Notes: generated from the letters alone by a model not told the origin. Numbered from the stretch's first letter, positions 14,186-23,652 are shown. The stretch: 64,000 nt of DNA from an uncultured Bacteroidales bacterium (GCA_903945175.1 CAJAUM010000133.1:62001-126000), one strand, 5' to 3'. Translations and numbers: made by a program.

Positions 14186-14221
14186 AAAAAAAACAAGGCT
14201 CCCAGGAAACCTGAAAGCCTT
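14186..14221 (-). terminator. terminator downstream of tRNA-His
   Basis: On the minus strand a 12-bp stem with two G-T wobbles (AAGGCT/AGCCTT arms, 14195-14221) is followed by eight T. It sits 12 bp after the tRNA 3' end. Confidence 0.75.
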
Positions 14222-14232
14222 TATTTTACCGG

Positions 14233-14307
14233 GGTGGAAGATGGGGCTTGAACCCACGACCTATAGATCCACAATCTATCGCTCTAACCAACTGAGCTAC
14301 GACCACC
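14233..14307 (-). tRNA. tRNA-His (anticodon GTG), acceptor stem imperfect, likely phage attachment site
   Basis: The anticodon stem (ATAGA/TCTAT) encloses TTGTGGA, giving anticodon GTG. D and T arms are normal (TAGCTCAGTTGG; TTCAAGC). The acceptor 5' strand GTGGTCG does not pair fully with 3' CTTCCAC: two of seven positions are T-T and C-T. CCA is not encoded. The 3' end faces the phage-like element, as in tRNA-integrated prophages. Confidence 0.85.
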
Positions 14308-14371
14308 ATGTACTGGTTTGCAAAAGTACTAAAAAAAACAAAGATGACAAATTACAATTTACCCATTCAGC

Positions 14372-15481
14372 ATGTTTTTTAAAAAACATATGGAGATCTC
14401 CTCTTGTTCGCCCACTGCGCTGGCCTGGATAAAATTCAAAAAAAACAGACTTGGGCTTGGATCATTGATTTTCATTGTTCTGTCAGTCCTTATAGCTTGC
14501 CTCGGATATTTGATCACCCCTGATTCCACCCCCTTCGCAAATGATCAATATCTTGAGCTGGGGCTTAAAAAGCCTGGTTTTTCAGTTTTAATGCTTCCAA
14601 CCATGGATACCAGGTTGCCTGAAGATGGCAATCTGTTAAAAACCATGATCTCAGGGAAGAAAAGCCATATTCAGTACATTCCCGTTCGTTCTTATTCTTT
14701 GAAAAACGGCCAAATGCATTTTATTGAATTTGGATCCCTCCCGGGGGAAGCAGGGCTTGTTCAGACCTTGCCTGCGAGCCAGACCGGCACGCCCGAAAAA
14801 AAAACCTTCTGGCTCGGCACCGACCGCTTCGGACGCGATTACCTCAGTCAGCTGATGATCGGGACCCGTGTGAGTCTCTCTGTGGGTCTGATCTCCGTCC
14901 TTATTTCGCTGGTTATTGGAATATTCATTGGTGCTGTCGGAGGATATTACCGTGGGTGGATCGATAATCTCATCATGTGGCTCATCAATGTCGTGTGGTC
15001 CATACCAACGCTGTTGCTGGTCATTGCCATCACATTCGCATTGGGAAAAGGTTTCTGGCAGGTGTTTATCGCCGTCGGACTTACCATGTGGGTGGAGGTT
15101 GCCCGGGTTGTCCGCGGACAAATTTTAAGTATCCGGGAAAAGGAATATGTTGAAGCGGCGAGGGCACTTGGTTTTTCAGACCTGCGCATCATTTTTCATC
15201 ATATCCTTCCGAATGTCATGGCTGCTGTTATTGTAATATCCGCAGCAAATTTTGCCTCGGCGATTCTCATGGAGGCTGGGTTAAGTTTCCTTGGATTGGG
15301 CGTTCAGCCTCCTGTTCCCTCATGGGGCTCGATGATCAAAGAAAATTACGGGTATATCGTATTGGATTATGCCTACCTGGCCATATTGCCCGGATTTGCC
15401 ATTATGTTGATGGTGCTTGCCTTTATGCTGATGGGAAATGCCCTGCGTGACGCGCAGGATGTCAGAATGTCGGAGGTTTAA
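14372..15481 (+). CDS. peptide/nickel ABC transporter permease, DppC/OppC type
   Basis: The 369-residue protein has a first membrane helix (LGSLIFIVLSVLIACLGYLI) and then a periplasmic insert of about 110 residues characteristic of Bacteroidota homologues. Next comes the family's GTDRFGRDYLSQLMIGTRVS segment. The cytoplasmic EAA loop is EYVEAARALGFSDLRIIFHH, contacting the ATPase, and it ends with GLSFLGLGVQPPVPSWG. It forms the inner-membrane channel for oligopeptides or similar substrates. No partner ATPase or substrate-binding gene is adjacent. An alternative start at 14390 is possible because the first ATG lies inside an 18-bp palindrome. Confidence 0.9.
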   Translation: MFFKKHMEISSCSPTALAWIKFKKNRLGLGSLIFIVLSVLIACLGYLITPDSTPFANDQYLELGLKKPGFSVLMLPTMDTRLPEDGNLLKTMISGKKSHIQYIPVRSYSLKNGQMHFIEFGSLPGEAGLVQTLPASQTGTPEKKTFWLGTDRFGRDYLSQLMIGTRVSLSVGLISVLISLVIGIFIGAVGGYYRGWIDNLIMWLINVVWSIPTLLLVIAITFALGKGFWQVFIAVGLTMWVEVARVVRGQILSIREKEYVEAARALGFSDLRIIFHHILPNVMAAVIVISAANFASAILMEAGLSFLGLGVQPPVPSWGSMIKENYGYIVLDYAYLAILPGFAIMLMVLAFMLMGNALRDAQDVRMSEV

Positions 15482-16968
15482 TACCGGATCGGCTTTGATT
15501 CCATGGTGCCGCAATGGACCGGCCCCTTATTTTTGCAATTTCCCTTGTTGAAAAACAATTTAATGGAACAGTAAAAATCAAGACCGGAAAAATCGCTGAA
15601 ATTGAAAAATCCACTGAGTTTTTCAGTTCCAATGGTCACGCCATAAACCCTTACGGCCAATCCTGCCCTTACCTGACTCCAATCATACAATGCTACTGGC
15701 ATACTGACTTCAAAGATGCTGGTCTCATACCGGGGTGTGATGGAAAGTTCAGCAGGTCTTGCCAGCGAACCTTTGGCCAAAGGAAAGCCATAAATAAGGC
15801 TTGCATTGACATACCAGTATTTCTGAAGATGGTAATCGAACTGGACGCTGAGCGCTGACGGGAGCCAGAGCATGAATTTTTCGGCCTGGTATGCAGAGGT
15901 GGTATCACCGTAAAATTGATAGCTGATCGTGTCAAGCAACTGGTTAATATTTCTGAAGTTGATTTTGGTTATCCCTTCCCAATAGGTGCTGCGGTTGTCA
16001 ATCTTCATCTTCACCGCGTTGTTGTTGAACCTGATCCCCCCGATGTCAATCAGGGCAACACCAATCCTGTAAATATAATCTTCATACGGCTGGGCACACA
16101 GGGCGCTGTAATAATCATTCTGTTGCCAGCGGGCAAGCCGCTGATACGTTACGCCTATGTCAAACCCAAAACCACCTCCCTTAAACAATGGCTCAAGGTT
16201 GACCTCATTTACATTGTAGCTTAACGGCAGGGCCATTCCAATCTCTGCATCGAGATTGTTGAACATGACACTTGTATCGTTCGGAACAATGTAATCCAGC
16301 TGGCTGGAGGCCAGATACATTCCTCCAACTCCCAACAACCGTTTAACTGAAATACCGGCCGACCATCGATTAAAGCCTCTTGAGGTAAATGTATAGGCAT
16401 AACCAAGGCCAATTTCGCCCCATGCCATAGCGGAAACCGTAAATGGCTTGTTGTCAGTGTAGTTGATATTTTGTTGTGGGCGATAGTTCAGCCCCAGGTA
16501 AGCAAAGTTCGCCAGGTCATAAGGAATATTGTGCAATGATGCAACCGACCGGAAGCTGGTAGTGAGGGCAAAAGCATGATTGCCCCATATCAGCATGGCT
16601 CCCGGCCCATTCAATCTGGTGTTAACGAACACATTTTTATTCCGGGCATTATCATAACGATAGAATGGACGAAGTTCAACAGAATCATATTCTATATGCA
16701 TGGGCCATTCATATCCGGCTTTAAAAAAGTTTGTGAACCGGTAATCGGATTTCGAAATATAAAGTGCGTTATTTTGAAAAAAAAGATCGAGCCCGGTCAG
16801 CTGAACATCCAGATAGCTCTTTGAGTTGTGAAGTGCGCTTGGATTCAGTTGCATACTATTTACACCGGCATAATTTCCGAGTGTAGTTCCCAGCATCTCC
16901 TGAGCCGGGGAAGCACAAGGCTTCAAAAAGAGAAATAGGACCACCGTCAAAAAGCGGTATATTTTCAT
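15478..16968 (-). CDS. DUF5723 outer-membrane beta-barrel protein
   Basis: The frame is open further upstream, but ATG 16968 gives a signal peptide (MKIYRFLTVVLFLFLKPCAS then PAQ). The 496-residue product has the Bacteroidota DUF5723 layout: an early NYAGVNSMQLNPSALHNSKS segment, many Gly/aromatic beta strands, and a C-terminal strand region. The usual location is the outer membrane. The function is unknown; some family members sit near surface-assembly genes. Its end overlaps the permease gene end by four bases on the opposite strand (convergent). Confidence 0.75.
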   Translation of the reverse strand: MKIYRFLTVVLFLFLKPCASPAQEMLGTTLGNYAGVNSMQLNPSALHNSKSYLDVQLTGLDLFFQNNALYISKSDYRFTNFFKAGYEWPMHIEYDSVELRPFYRYDNARNKNVFVNTRLNGPGAMLIWGNHAFALTTSFRSVASLHNIPYDLANFAYLGLNYRPQQNINYTDNKPFTVSAMAWGEIGLGYAYTFTSRGFNRWSAGISVKRLLGVGGMYLASSQLDYIVPNDTSVMFNNLDAEIGMALPLSYNVNEVNLEPLFKGGGFGFDIGVTYQRLARWQQNDYYSALCAQPYEDYIYRIGVALIDIGGIRFNNNAVKMKIDNRSTYWEGITKINFRNINQLLDTISYQFYGDTTSAYQAEKFMLWLPSALSVQFDYHLQKYWYVNASLIYGFPLAKGSLARPAELSITPRYETSIFEVSMPVALYDWSQVRAGLAVRVYGVTIGTEKLSGFFNFSDFSGLDFYCSIKLFFNKGNCKNKGPVHCGTMESKPIRY

Positions 16969-17072
16969 GCGATCGACATAATTTTGGCGTAAAAACAGCA
17001 GCAAATATTGCTTTGTATAATAATTGTTGACAAAGAATTTAACGAGATGAGTCGGGAAATATTTCAATTTGC

Positions 17073-17080
17073 TATTTTTG
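17073..17080 (+). promoter_or_regulatory. -7 box (TATTTTTG) of tpx
   Basis: TATTTTTG fits TAnnTTTG and lies 24 bp before the chosen tpx ATG. This supports the start at 17105 rather than the in-frame ATG at 17069, which would lie upstream of the promoter. Confidence 0.5.
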
Positions 17081-17104
17081 CAGACTAATTTAAAAACTCA
17101 ACTT

Positions 17105-17605
17105 ATGGCAACCATTGCATTACAAGGAAATCCTATTCATACAATTGGCACACTTCCCATGGCAGGAGAACATGCACCTGACTTTCTATTGACAAAGACA
17201 GATCTTTCAGATGTCGCGTTGTCTGCATTTAAGAATAAAAAAATTATTTTAAATATTTTCCCCAGCCTCGATACGGCAGTATGTGCCACTTCCGTCAGGA
17301 AATTCAACGCTGAGGCGCAGAAACACGAAGACACCGTTGTATTATGCATATCCAAAGACCTTCCATTCGCACACGCGCGTTTTTGCACCACAGAAGGATT
17401 GAACAATGTCATCTCCCTTTCAGAACTGCGTAACACCGGCTTTGGCAAGGATTATGGTGTCGTTATCACCGATGGTCCGCTTGCCGGACTCTTTTCACGT
17501 GCTGTTGTGGTGGTTGATAAAAACGGGAAGGTAATATACAGCGAGCAGGTGCCCGACATTGTACAGGAACCAAATTATGAGGCAGCTTTGGCTTCGTTGA
17601 AATAG
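17105..17605 (+). CDS. tpx: thiol peroxidase, Tpx (2-Cys peroxiredoxin)
   Basis: The enzyme reduces hydrogen peroxide and alkyl hydroperoxides with thioredoxin. The 166-residue product carries PSLDTAVC with the peroxidatic Cys60, and the resolving Cys94 in ARFCTTEGL. The 34-residue spacing is as in E. coli Tpx. The start at 17105 gives the usual N-terminus ([15 protein letters not shown]). It is a single-gene unit before tRNA-Leu and part of the oxygen defence of an anaerobe. Confidence 0.95.
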   Translation: MATIALQGNPIHTIGTLPMAGEHAPDFLLTKTDLSDVALSAFKNKKIILNIFPSLDTAVCATSVRKFNAEAQKHEDTVVLCISKDLPFAHARFCTTEGLNNVISLSELRNTGFGKDYGVVITDGPLAGLFSRAVVVVDKNGKVIYSEQVPDIVQEPNYEAALASLK

Positions 17606-17621
17606 CAATCCGAAAAAAGTG

Positions 17622-17629
17622 TAACTTTG
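17622..17629 (+). promoter_or_regulatory. -7 box (TAACTTTG) of the tRNA-Leu gene
   Basis: TAACTTTG matches TAnnTTTG 30 bp upstream of the tRNA, with TTGA about 21 bp further upstream. Confidence 0.5.
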
Positions 17630-17658
17630 CAGTCCTTTTTTTAAGGAAGATCCCCGAT

Positions 17659-17740
17659 GCGGATGTGGCGTAATTGGTAGCCGCGCAAGACTTAGGATCT
17701 TGTGCCTTCGGGCGTGGGGGTTCGAGTCCCTTCATCCGCA
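17659..17740 (+). tRNA. tRNA-Leu (anticodon TAG)
   Basis: The gene runs from GCGGATG to CATCCGC plus A, with fully paired acceptor strands. The anticodon loop CTTAGGA gives TAG. The long variable arm (TGCCTTCGGGCG) is the class II feature of leucine tRNA. CCA is not encoded. Confidence 0.95.
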
Positions 17741-17774
17741 CTAATTATTTATTATAACCAATACCAGAGATTGC

Positions 17775-19004
17775 ATGAATGTTTCCAAAGAAAGTACCAG
17801 TGCACTGACTGCCCTGCTGAAAATTGAGATTGGCCCTGCTGATTATGCTCCAGCCGTAGAAAAGCAAATATCAGATTACAAAAGAAAAGCGAATATTCCG
17901 GGTTTCCGGCCAGGGCATATCCCGACTGGCCTGATCAAAAAAATGTATGGCAAAGCCATTCTTGCTGATGAGGTGAACAAGCTGATTTCGGATAGCCTTA
18001 TGAACTACATCAGAGATGAAAAGCTTGACATTCTGGGGAATCCTCTTCCAAATTTGGAAAAAAACCCAGTAGTCGATTTTGAGAACCAGGACTCTTTTGA
18101 GTTTTATTTTGATCTTGGACTTGCGCCTGAGTTTTCTATCCCGGTCGAAAAGGACCTTGGCATTGAGAAGTACACCATTCTTGTAGATGACGAGATGGTG
18201 AACAAATATATTGAAGATACCCGCAATCGATTTGGAAAACCAATTCCAACAGAAACAGATGATGCAGTAGTTGTAGCTGAAACCACCGAGGAGGGGGATG
18301 CGAAAGAATCAAAGGAACCAGCCGTTGAACCGGCCGAGATGAATGCCGACTTTTTTAATTCGGTATATCCTGGTCTTGACTTGCAGCGTGAAGAAGACTT
18401 CAGGGAACAGGTCAGAAAAGATGCATCCATGAGCTTTTCAGCAGAAACCGACAAACTTTTGTTCAATCAAATAACAGAAGCGCTGGTGAAAAATACAGAG
18501 ATGCCGTTACCGGATGAATTCCTGAAACGCTGGCTGGTTGAGCATAACGACGGTAAATACACGCCTGAGGAGATTGAAAAAAACTATGCTTCCTTTGCCG
18601 ATTCGATGAAATGGCAGCTGATTGAGAACAAACTGATCAAGGAGAATGATATCGAAGTGAAGGATGAAGACATCCGGAATTATATCCGTACCTACATGCT
18701 GCGACAGGTGAACATGGGAGATATGGATCCTGAGATGCAAAAACGCTATGATTCCATCATTGACACCTTTATGCAGAACAAAGAACAGGTGCAGCGGATC
18801 AATGACCAATTGTACAACGGAAAGCTGATGGATTACTTCAAAGGGAACATTACATTTCAGGATAAAGAGGTTACCTACGATGAATACATCAAAATAGCCT
18901 CTGCCACACATCCGCATGATCACGAACATGAACATGATCACGAACATGAACATGACCATGAACACGGTCACGACCATGACCATGACCATGGTCATACACA
19001 TTAA
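17775..19004 (+). CDS. tig: trigger factor lacking most of the PPIase domain, with His-rich tail
   Basis: A ribosome-bound chaperone for nascent chains. The ribosome-binding loop NIPGFRPGHIP is present (about residues 39-50). A helical C-terminal chaperone domain follows from about residue 195. Between them the FKBP-type PPIase domain of about 90 residues is replaced by a short acidic linker (TETDDAVVVAETTEEGDAKE), so isomerase activity is probably absent. The last 31 residues alternate His with Asp, Glu and Gly (16 His), probably binding Ni or Zn. It is followed by clpP and clpX, the usual order. Confidence 0.9.
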   Translation: MNVSKESTSALTALLKIEIGPADYAPAVEKQISDYKRKANIPGFRPGHIPTGLIKKMYGKAILADEVNKLISDSLMNYIRDEKLDILGNPLPNLEKNPVVDFENQDSFEFYFDLGLAPEFSIPVEKDLGIEKYTILVDDEMVNKYIEDTRNRFGKPIPTETDDAVVVAETTEEGDAKESKEPAVEPAEMNADFFNSVYPGLDLQREEDFREQVRKDASMSFSAETDKLLFNQITEALVKNTEMPLPDEFLKRWLVEHNDGKYTPEEIEKNYASFADSMKWQLIENKLIKENDIEVKDEDIRNYIRTYMLRQVNMGDMDPEMQKRYDSIIDTFMQNKEQVQRINDQLYNGKLMDYFKGNITFQDKEVTYDEYIKIASATHPHDHEHEHDHEHEHDHEHGHDHDHDHGHTH

Positions 19005-19027
19005 TCTATTTATTAATATTAGATAAC

Positions 19028-19702
19028 ATGGACGAATTTTCGAAATATGCCATCGGTCACAAAAGCATTAACAGCCTGACCCTTGCAAAATATAAATCCA
19101 TTTCATCAAATTACATCTCACCCACCATCATTGAAGAGCGGCAGTTGAACGTTGCCACCATGGACGTATTTTCACGACTGATGATGGATCGCATCATTTT
19201 CCTTGGAGTTCCCATTGATGACTATGTTGCCAATATCATTCAGGCCCAGCTGCTTTTCCTTGAATCTGTAGATTCCCGTAAAGACATCCAGATCTACCTG
19301 AATACGCCGGGTGGTTCTGTTTATGCGGGCCTCGGCATTTATGACACCATGCAGTACATCAATCCGAATGTGGCAACCATCTGCACAGGGATGGCTGCTT
19401 CAATGGGGGCAATCCTTTTGTGTGCAGGTGAAAAGGGTAAGCGAACAGCGTTAAAGCATTCCCGCATCCTGATCCACCAGCCCATGGGAAGCGCTGAAGG
19501 ACAGGCCTCGGACATTGATATCACCGCCCGCGAAATCCAGAAGTTAAAGAAAGAGTTGTACGAAATCATATCCCTTCACTCAGGGCAGCCATACAAGCGT
19601 ATTCTTAAGGATGCTGACCGTGACTACTGGATGACAAGTGAAGAGGCACTGGCATACGGCATGATAGATGAAATTTTGGTCAGGTCAAAAAAGGACAGTT
19701 AA
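19028..19702 (+). CDS. clpP: ATP-dependent Clp protease proteolytic subunit ClpP
   Basis: A serine peptidase forming a two-ring tetradecamer that degrades substrates unfolded by ClpX. The catalytic triad is visible: Ser125 in GMAASMGA, His150 in RILIHQPMG and Asp199 in DADRDYWM, with spacing as in E. coli. The 224-residue length is normal, with an N-terminal extension that may be a propeptide. It lies 23 bp after tig and 9 bp before clpX. Confidence 0.97.
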   Translation: MDEFSKYAIGHKSINSLTLAKYKSISSNYISPTIIEERQLNVATMDVFSRLMMDRIIFLGVPIDDYVANIIQAQLLFLESVDSRKDIQIYLNTPGGSVYAGLGIYDTMQYINPNVATICTGMAASMGAILLCAGEKGKRTALKHSRILIHQPMGSAEGQASDIDITAREIQKLKKELYEIISLHSGQPYKRILKDADRDYWMTSEEALAYGMIDEILVRSKKDS

Positions 19703-19711
19703 TAAACGCAC

Positions 19712-20947
19712 ATGGCAAAATCTGTTGACAAATGTTCTTTCTGCGGCCGCGAAAAGCGTGAAACCAAAATTCTGATTGCCGGTCTTGAAGGTCATATTTG
19801 CGATAATTGTATACAGCAAGCTCAGGTTATCCTCCAGGAAGAGCTTGCTGCAGGTAAACACACCGATCTTCCCGATTTCAAGTTATTGAAACCTGTCGAG
19901 ATCAAGAAACACCTGGATCAATTTGTGATTGGTCAGGACGAGGCAAAACGGGTCATTGCAGTGGCGGTTTATAATCACTACAAAAGGATCATCCATTCAA
20001 AATCGGTCAAAGATGACGATGTGGAAATTGAAAAATCCAACATCGTCATTGTTGGTGAAACGGGAACCGGAAAAACTTTACTTGCCCGAACCATCGCAAA
20101 ATTACTCAACGTCCCTTTTTGTATTGCCGACGCCACTGCGCTTACTGAAGCAGGCTATGTTGGTGAGGATGTTGAAAGTATCCTCTCCCGGCTCCTGCAG
20201 GTAGCTGATTACAACATCGAAGCTGCTGAACGGGGCATCGTTTTCATTGATGAAATTGATAAAATCGCCCGTAAGGGAGATAATCCTTCTATCACACGGG
20301 ATGTGAGCGGCGAGGGAGTTCAGCAGGCCCTTTTAAAGATGCTCGAAGGATCAATCGTCAACGTTCCGCCGCAGGGAGGACGAAAACATCCCGAGCAGAA
20401 GATGATCCAAATCAACACACAGAACATTCTTTTCATTACAGGCGGTGCATTTGACGGCATCGATAAAAAAATATCAAACCGGCTTCAAACAAATAAAATC
20501 GGCTATAAAACCGATAAAAAACAGCAAAACATCGACAAGGATCATATCCTTCAATACATCACGCCTGTTGACCTGAAAGCATTTGGACTGATCCCCGAAC
20601 TGGTCGGCCGTCTGCCGATTGTCACTTACATGCATACACTTGATCATGATACCCTCAGACGAATTTTAACTGAACCGAAAAATTCACTGATCAAGCAGTA
20701 TACCAAGCTTTTTGAATTGGATAATATCAAGGTGACGTTTGATGAAGATGCCTTGGATTTTGTTGTGGAAAAGTCCATCGAATTCAAACTTGGTGCAAGG
20801 GGCCTTCGATCAATCCTTGAAGGAATCATGACGGACGCCATGTTTGAATTACCGTCAAAAACTGCCACAAAATCGCTTAGGATAACTGCTGCATTTGTGG
20901 CTGAAAAATTTCAAAAGACCAGCATGGCAAGGTTAAAGGTAGCATGA
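19712..20947 (+). CDS. clpX: ATP-dependent Clp protease ATP-binding subunit ClpX
   Basis: An AAA+ unfoldase that feeds substrates to ClpP. The N-terminal zinc domain has Cys8, Cys11, Cys30 and Cys33 ([15 protein letters not shown]). Walker A is GETGTGKT, the pore loop is GYVGED, and Walker B is IVFIDEID. The 411-residue length is normal. The gene is translated with clpP (9-bp gap). Confidence 0.97.
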   Translation: MAKSVDKCSFCGREKRETKILIAGLEGHICDNCIQQAQVILQEELAAGKHTDLPDFKLLKPVEIKKHLDQFVIGQDEAKRVIAVAVYNHYKRIIHSKSVKDDDVEIEKSNIVIVGETGTGKTLLARTIAKLLNVPFCIADATALTEAGYVGEDVESILSRLLQVADYNIEAAERGIVFIDEIDKIARKGDNPSITRDVSGEGVQQALLKMLEGSIVNVPPQGGRKHPEQKMIQINTQNILFITGGAFDGIDKKISNRLQTNKIGYKTDKKQQNIDKDHILQYITPVDLKAFGLIPELVGRLPIVTYMHTLDHDTLRRILTEPKNSLIKQYTKLFELDNIKVTFDEDALDFVVEKSIEFKLGARGLRSILEGIMTDAMFELPSKTATKSLRITAAFVAEKFQKTSMARLKVA

Positions 20948-21003
20948 TACCAAACCCGGCCTGGTTTTCGTTATAGTGAAGATCTTATTGTACCGGGACG
21001 CCA

Positions 21004-21588
21004 ATGGTTAAAAAAAATCTTACAATTTTTTTCATTGTTTTTTACTGTACGCTTGCCTCAGCGCAAGACACAGCAAAAATAGCCCCCCCTGTTAAAATAA
21101 TTGACGGAGACACTGTTGCCCTTGTCGACATCAAACCCGTGGTTATTTTCCCTCCCTTCCGGGTTGAGTCAAAACAGGATTCAAAACGTTTTAACAAACT
21201 GATACACAATATAAAAAAAGTGTATCCCTACGCAAAAATGGCAGGGCAAAAACTCAGGTATTATAAAACGGTGCTCGACACCATCCGCACAGAAAAGGAA
21301 CGAAAACTGTATATTAAAAAAGCTCAAAAGGAGCTGGAAAACCAGTTTGGAGATGAAATCAAGGATCTCACCTTTTCGCAGGGAAAAATTCTTATCAAGC
21401 TGATTTACCGTGAAACAGGCAATTCGACCTTCGATATTGTCAAAGAGCTGAGAGGTGGTTTTACGGCATTTATCTGGCAGGCGCTTGCCAGAATTTTCGG
21501 ATATAATCTGAAAACAAATTATGATCCGGCAGGCGAAGACCAGATGATTGAACAAATCGTCCTGATGATTGAAGAAGGAGCAATATAG
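21004..21588 (+). CDS. DUF4294 domain-containing exported protein
   Basis: The 194-residue protein has a signal peptide (MVKKNLTIFFIVFYCTLASA). The DUF4294 core follows, with VYPYAKMAGQKLRYYKTVLD, LTFSQGKILIKLIYRETG and GFTAFIWQALARIFG. The family is Bacteroidota-specific and periplasmic, with unknown role; it is found near housekeeping genes. It follows clpX by 56 bp and may be in the same unit. Confidence 0.85.
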   Translation: MVKKNLTIFFIVFYCTLASAQDTAKIAPPVKIIDGDTVALVDIKPVVIFPPFRVESKQDSKRFNKLIHNIKKVYPYAKMAGQKLRYYKTVLDTIRTEKERKLYIKKAQKELENQFGDEIKDLTFSQGKILIKLIYRETGNSTFDIVKELRGGFTAFIWQALARIFGYNLKTNYDPAGEDQMIEQIVLMIEEGAI

Positions 21589-21641
21589 TTTTTATTTTGT
21601 TTGAATAACTTTAACTTTACCGTCGAATCTCGAAGTACCGG

Positions 21642-23609
21642 ATGAAACTGTCAATCATTATCGTAAATTACAATGTCAAGTATTTTCTTGAACAATGTCT
21701 CCATTCAGTTCAAAATGCCTCTATTGGCCTTGAATCAGAGGTATTTGTCGTAGATAACGATTCTGTTGATGGTTCCGTAAAGATGGTCAGGGAGAAATTT
21801 CCTGATGTGTTTTTAATTGAGAACAAAGAGAACAAAGGGTTTTCCTCAGCCAACAACCAGGCAATCAGAAAGTCAAGGGGAGAATATATCCTATTGCTTA
21901 ATCCTGATACCATTGTAGAAGATGACACCCTTCGGAAAGTTGTGGACTTTATGGATGAACATCCCGACGCAGGAGGCCTTGGCGTTAAAATGCTGGATGG
22001 AAAAGGGAAATTTCTGCCAGAAAGTAAACGGGGTTTACCCTATCCCTCCGTCGCCTTCTTTAAAGTCTTTGGATTTTCTTCGCTTTTTCCAAAATCCAGG
22101 TTGTTCAGCACCTATCATCTTGGTTACCTTGACAAAGATAAAACGCATGTGGTTGACGTTCTCGCCGGGGCCTTCATGCTGTTGAGAAAAAAAGTTCTGA
22201 ATGAGATCGGATTGCTTGACGAGGACTTTTTTATGTACGGGGAGGATATTGACCTGAGTTACCGCATAAGCCAGGCCGGCTATAAAAATTACTATTTCCC
22301 GGGGACACGCATCATTCATTATAAAGGGGAAAGTACCAAGAAGGGAAGCCTCAACTACGTCTTCGTATTTTACAATGCCATGATTGTATTTGCCAATAAG
22401 CATTTTTCAAAAGAAAATGCCAGGGCGTTTTCAATGATGATCAATTTTGCAATCTATTTTCGGGCATTTATCTCCATTATGACCAGGTTCTTTGCAAGGA
22501 TTATTATACCAATTGCTGATACTGTTCTCATCCTGCTGGGTATTCTTGTTATTAAGGATTACTGGGAGCGTCATTTCATCTATCCAGATGGGGGTCATTA
22601 TCCCTTTACATTTATGTATGTCGCGGTCCCTATGTACCTCTCAATCTGGCTACTCTGCATCTATCTGAGCGGCGGGTATGACAAGCCCATCCGATTACGA
22701 AAAATTATTCAGGGGATGACTGCCGGAACGATCATCATTCTCGTTTTATATTCTTTGCAAAACAAGGAGTATCATTTTTCCCGCGCGTTAATCATCCTCG
22801 GGGCAATCTGGGGAACCCTGATCATGCTTGCGGTAAGGTATATGCTGCATTTTTCGAATATCAACGGATACAGGCTGAATTATGAGAAAAATAAACGCTT
22901 CGTCATCATTGGGGAAAAAGAGGAGGCCGAAAGGGTTTCTGAACTTCTTCAGCAAACCGGTATGAATCCCGCATTTACAGGTTTGGTAAGCTTTCGCCAT
23001 CACCGCAGCAATGCAAACGGATTTATTGGACATATGGGCCAAATCAAGGAAATTATCACCATTCACAAGATCAACGAGATTATTTTTTGCGCCAAAGATA
23101 TACCTGCCCAGGTAATCATCGACATGATGTCAAATTTGAAAGATGAACAGGTTGACTATAAAATCGCCCCACCCGAAAGTCTTTCAATTATCGGCAGCAA
23201 TTCCATCAATACCTCCGGCGACCTTTATGTGATTGATATCAACTCCATTATCAAGCGAGCGAACAGGCGTAACAAACGTATGCTTGATTTTCTGGTTTCT
23301 CTTACTTTACTGATTTTTTACCCTATTTTCCTGTTCCTTGTAAAAAAACCAATCGGGTTGTTCCGGAATATTTTTTCGGTTCTCTTCGCATGGAAATCAT
23401 GGGTTGGGTTCAGTCCCCATACAGAACTCGAGATGCATCGTCTGCCCGAAATAAAACAAGGGGTCCTGAATCCGCTGGATGCCTTTAAGCATAAACATAT
23501 GCCTGAGGAAGCAATTGCCCGGCTCGACCTGCTATATGCACGGGATTATAAATTAACGAATGATCTGAACATTGTCATCAAGGGCTACAGGAATCTGGGG
23601 CGGCAGTGA
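21642..23609 (+). CDS. family 2 glycosyltransferase fused to a membrane/NAD-binding region and a polyprenyl-glycosylphosphotransferase-like end
   Basis: Residues 1-235 are a GT-A glycosyltransferase: SIIIVNYNVKYFLEQCL, VVDNDSVDGS, the metal-binding LLLNPDTIV, and GEDIDLSYR near the acceptor site. Residues 265-400 hold about five membrane helices. Residues 420-530 resemble a Rossmann-like CoA/NAD-binding domain (FVIIGEKEEAERVSELL). The end (MLDFLVSLTLLIFYPIF and LLYARDYKLTNDLNIVIKGY) matches the start and end of sugar-phosphotransferases, but the catalytic middle is missing. Probably a surface polysaccharide or lipid-linked sugar enzyme. The fusion order is known in Bacteroidota; the lost transferase core is an inference. 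Confidence 0.8.
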   Translation: MKLSIIIVNYNVKYFLEQCLHSVQNASIGLESEVFVVDNDSVDGSVKMVREKFPDVFLIENKENKGFSSANNQAIRKSRGEYILLLNPDTIVEDDTLRKVVDFMDEHPDAGGLGVKMLDGKGKFLPESKRGLPYPSVAFFKVFGFSSLFPKSRLFSTYHLGYLDKDKTHVVDVLAGAFMLLRKKVLNEIGLLDEDFFMYGEDIDLSYRISQAGYKNYYFPGTRIIHYKGESTKKGSLNYVFVFYNAMIVFANKHFSKENARAFSMMINFAIYFRAFISIMTRFFARIIIPIADTVLILLGILVIKDYWERHFIYPDGGHYPFTFMYVAVPMYLSIWLLCIYLSGGYDKPIRLRKIIQGMTAGTIIILVLYSLQNKEYHFSRALIILGAIWGTLIMLAVRYMLHFSNINGYRLNYEKNKRFVIIGEKEEAERVSELLQQTGMNPAFTGLVSFRHHRSNANGFIGHMGQIKEIITIHKINEIIFCAKDIPAQVIIDMMSNLKDEQVDYKIAPPESLSIIGSNSINTSGDLYVIDINSIIKRANRRNKRMLDFLVSLTLLIFYPIFLFLVKKPIGLFRNIFSVLFAWKSWVGFSPHTELEMHRLPEIKQGVLNPLDAFKHKHMPEEAIARLDLLYARDYKLTNDLNIVIKGYRNLGRQ

Positions 23610-23652
23610 AAACTTATTTTTATTTTGAACGTTTCAAAATAAGAAAAAACAT

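Noticed and set aside
1-14230. Reverse transcriptase, integrase or transposase within the phage element
   Set aside because: I looked for these in all frames and saw no protein with their motifs (for example YxDD or tyrosine-recombinase R-H-R-Y), so none is claimed.
16969-17067. Upstream extension of the DUF5723 gene
   Set aside because: The signal peptide begins at ATG 16968; the extension would put extra residues before it and reaches to the tpx promoter.
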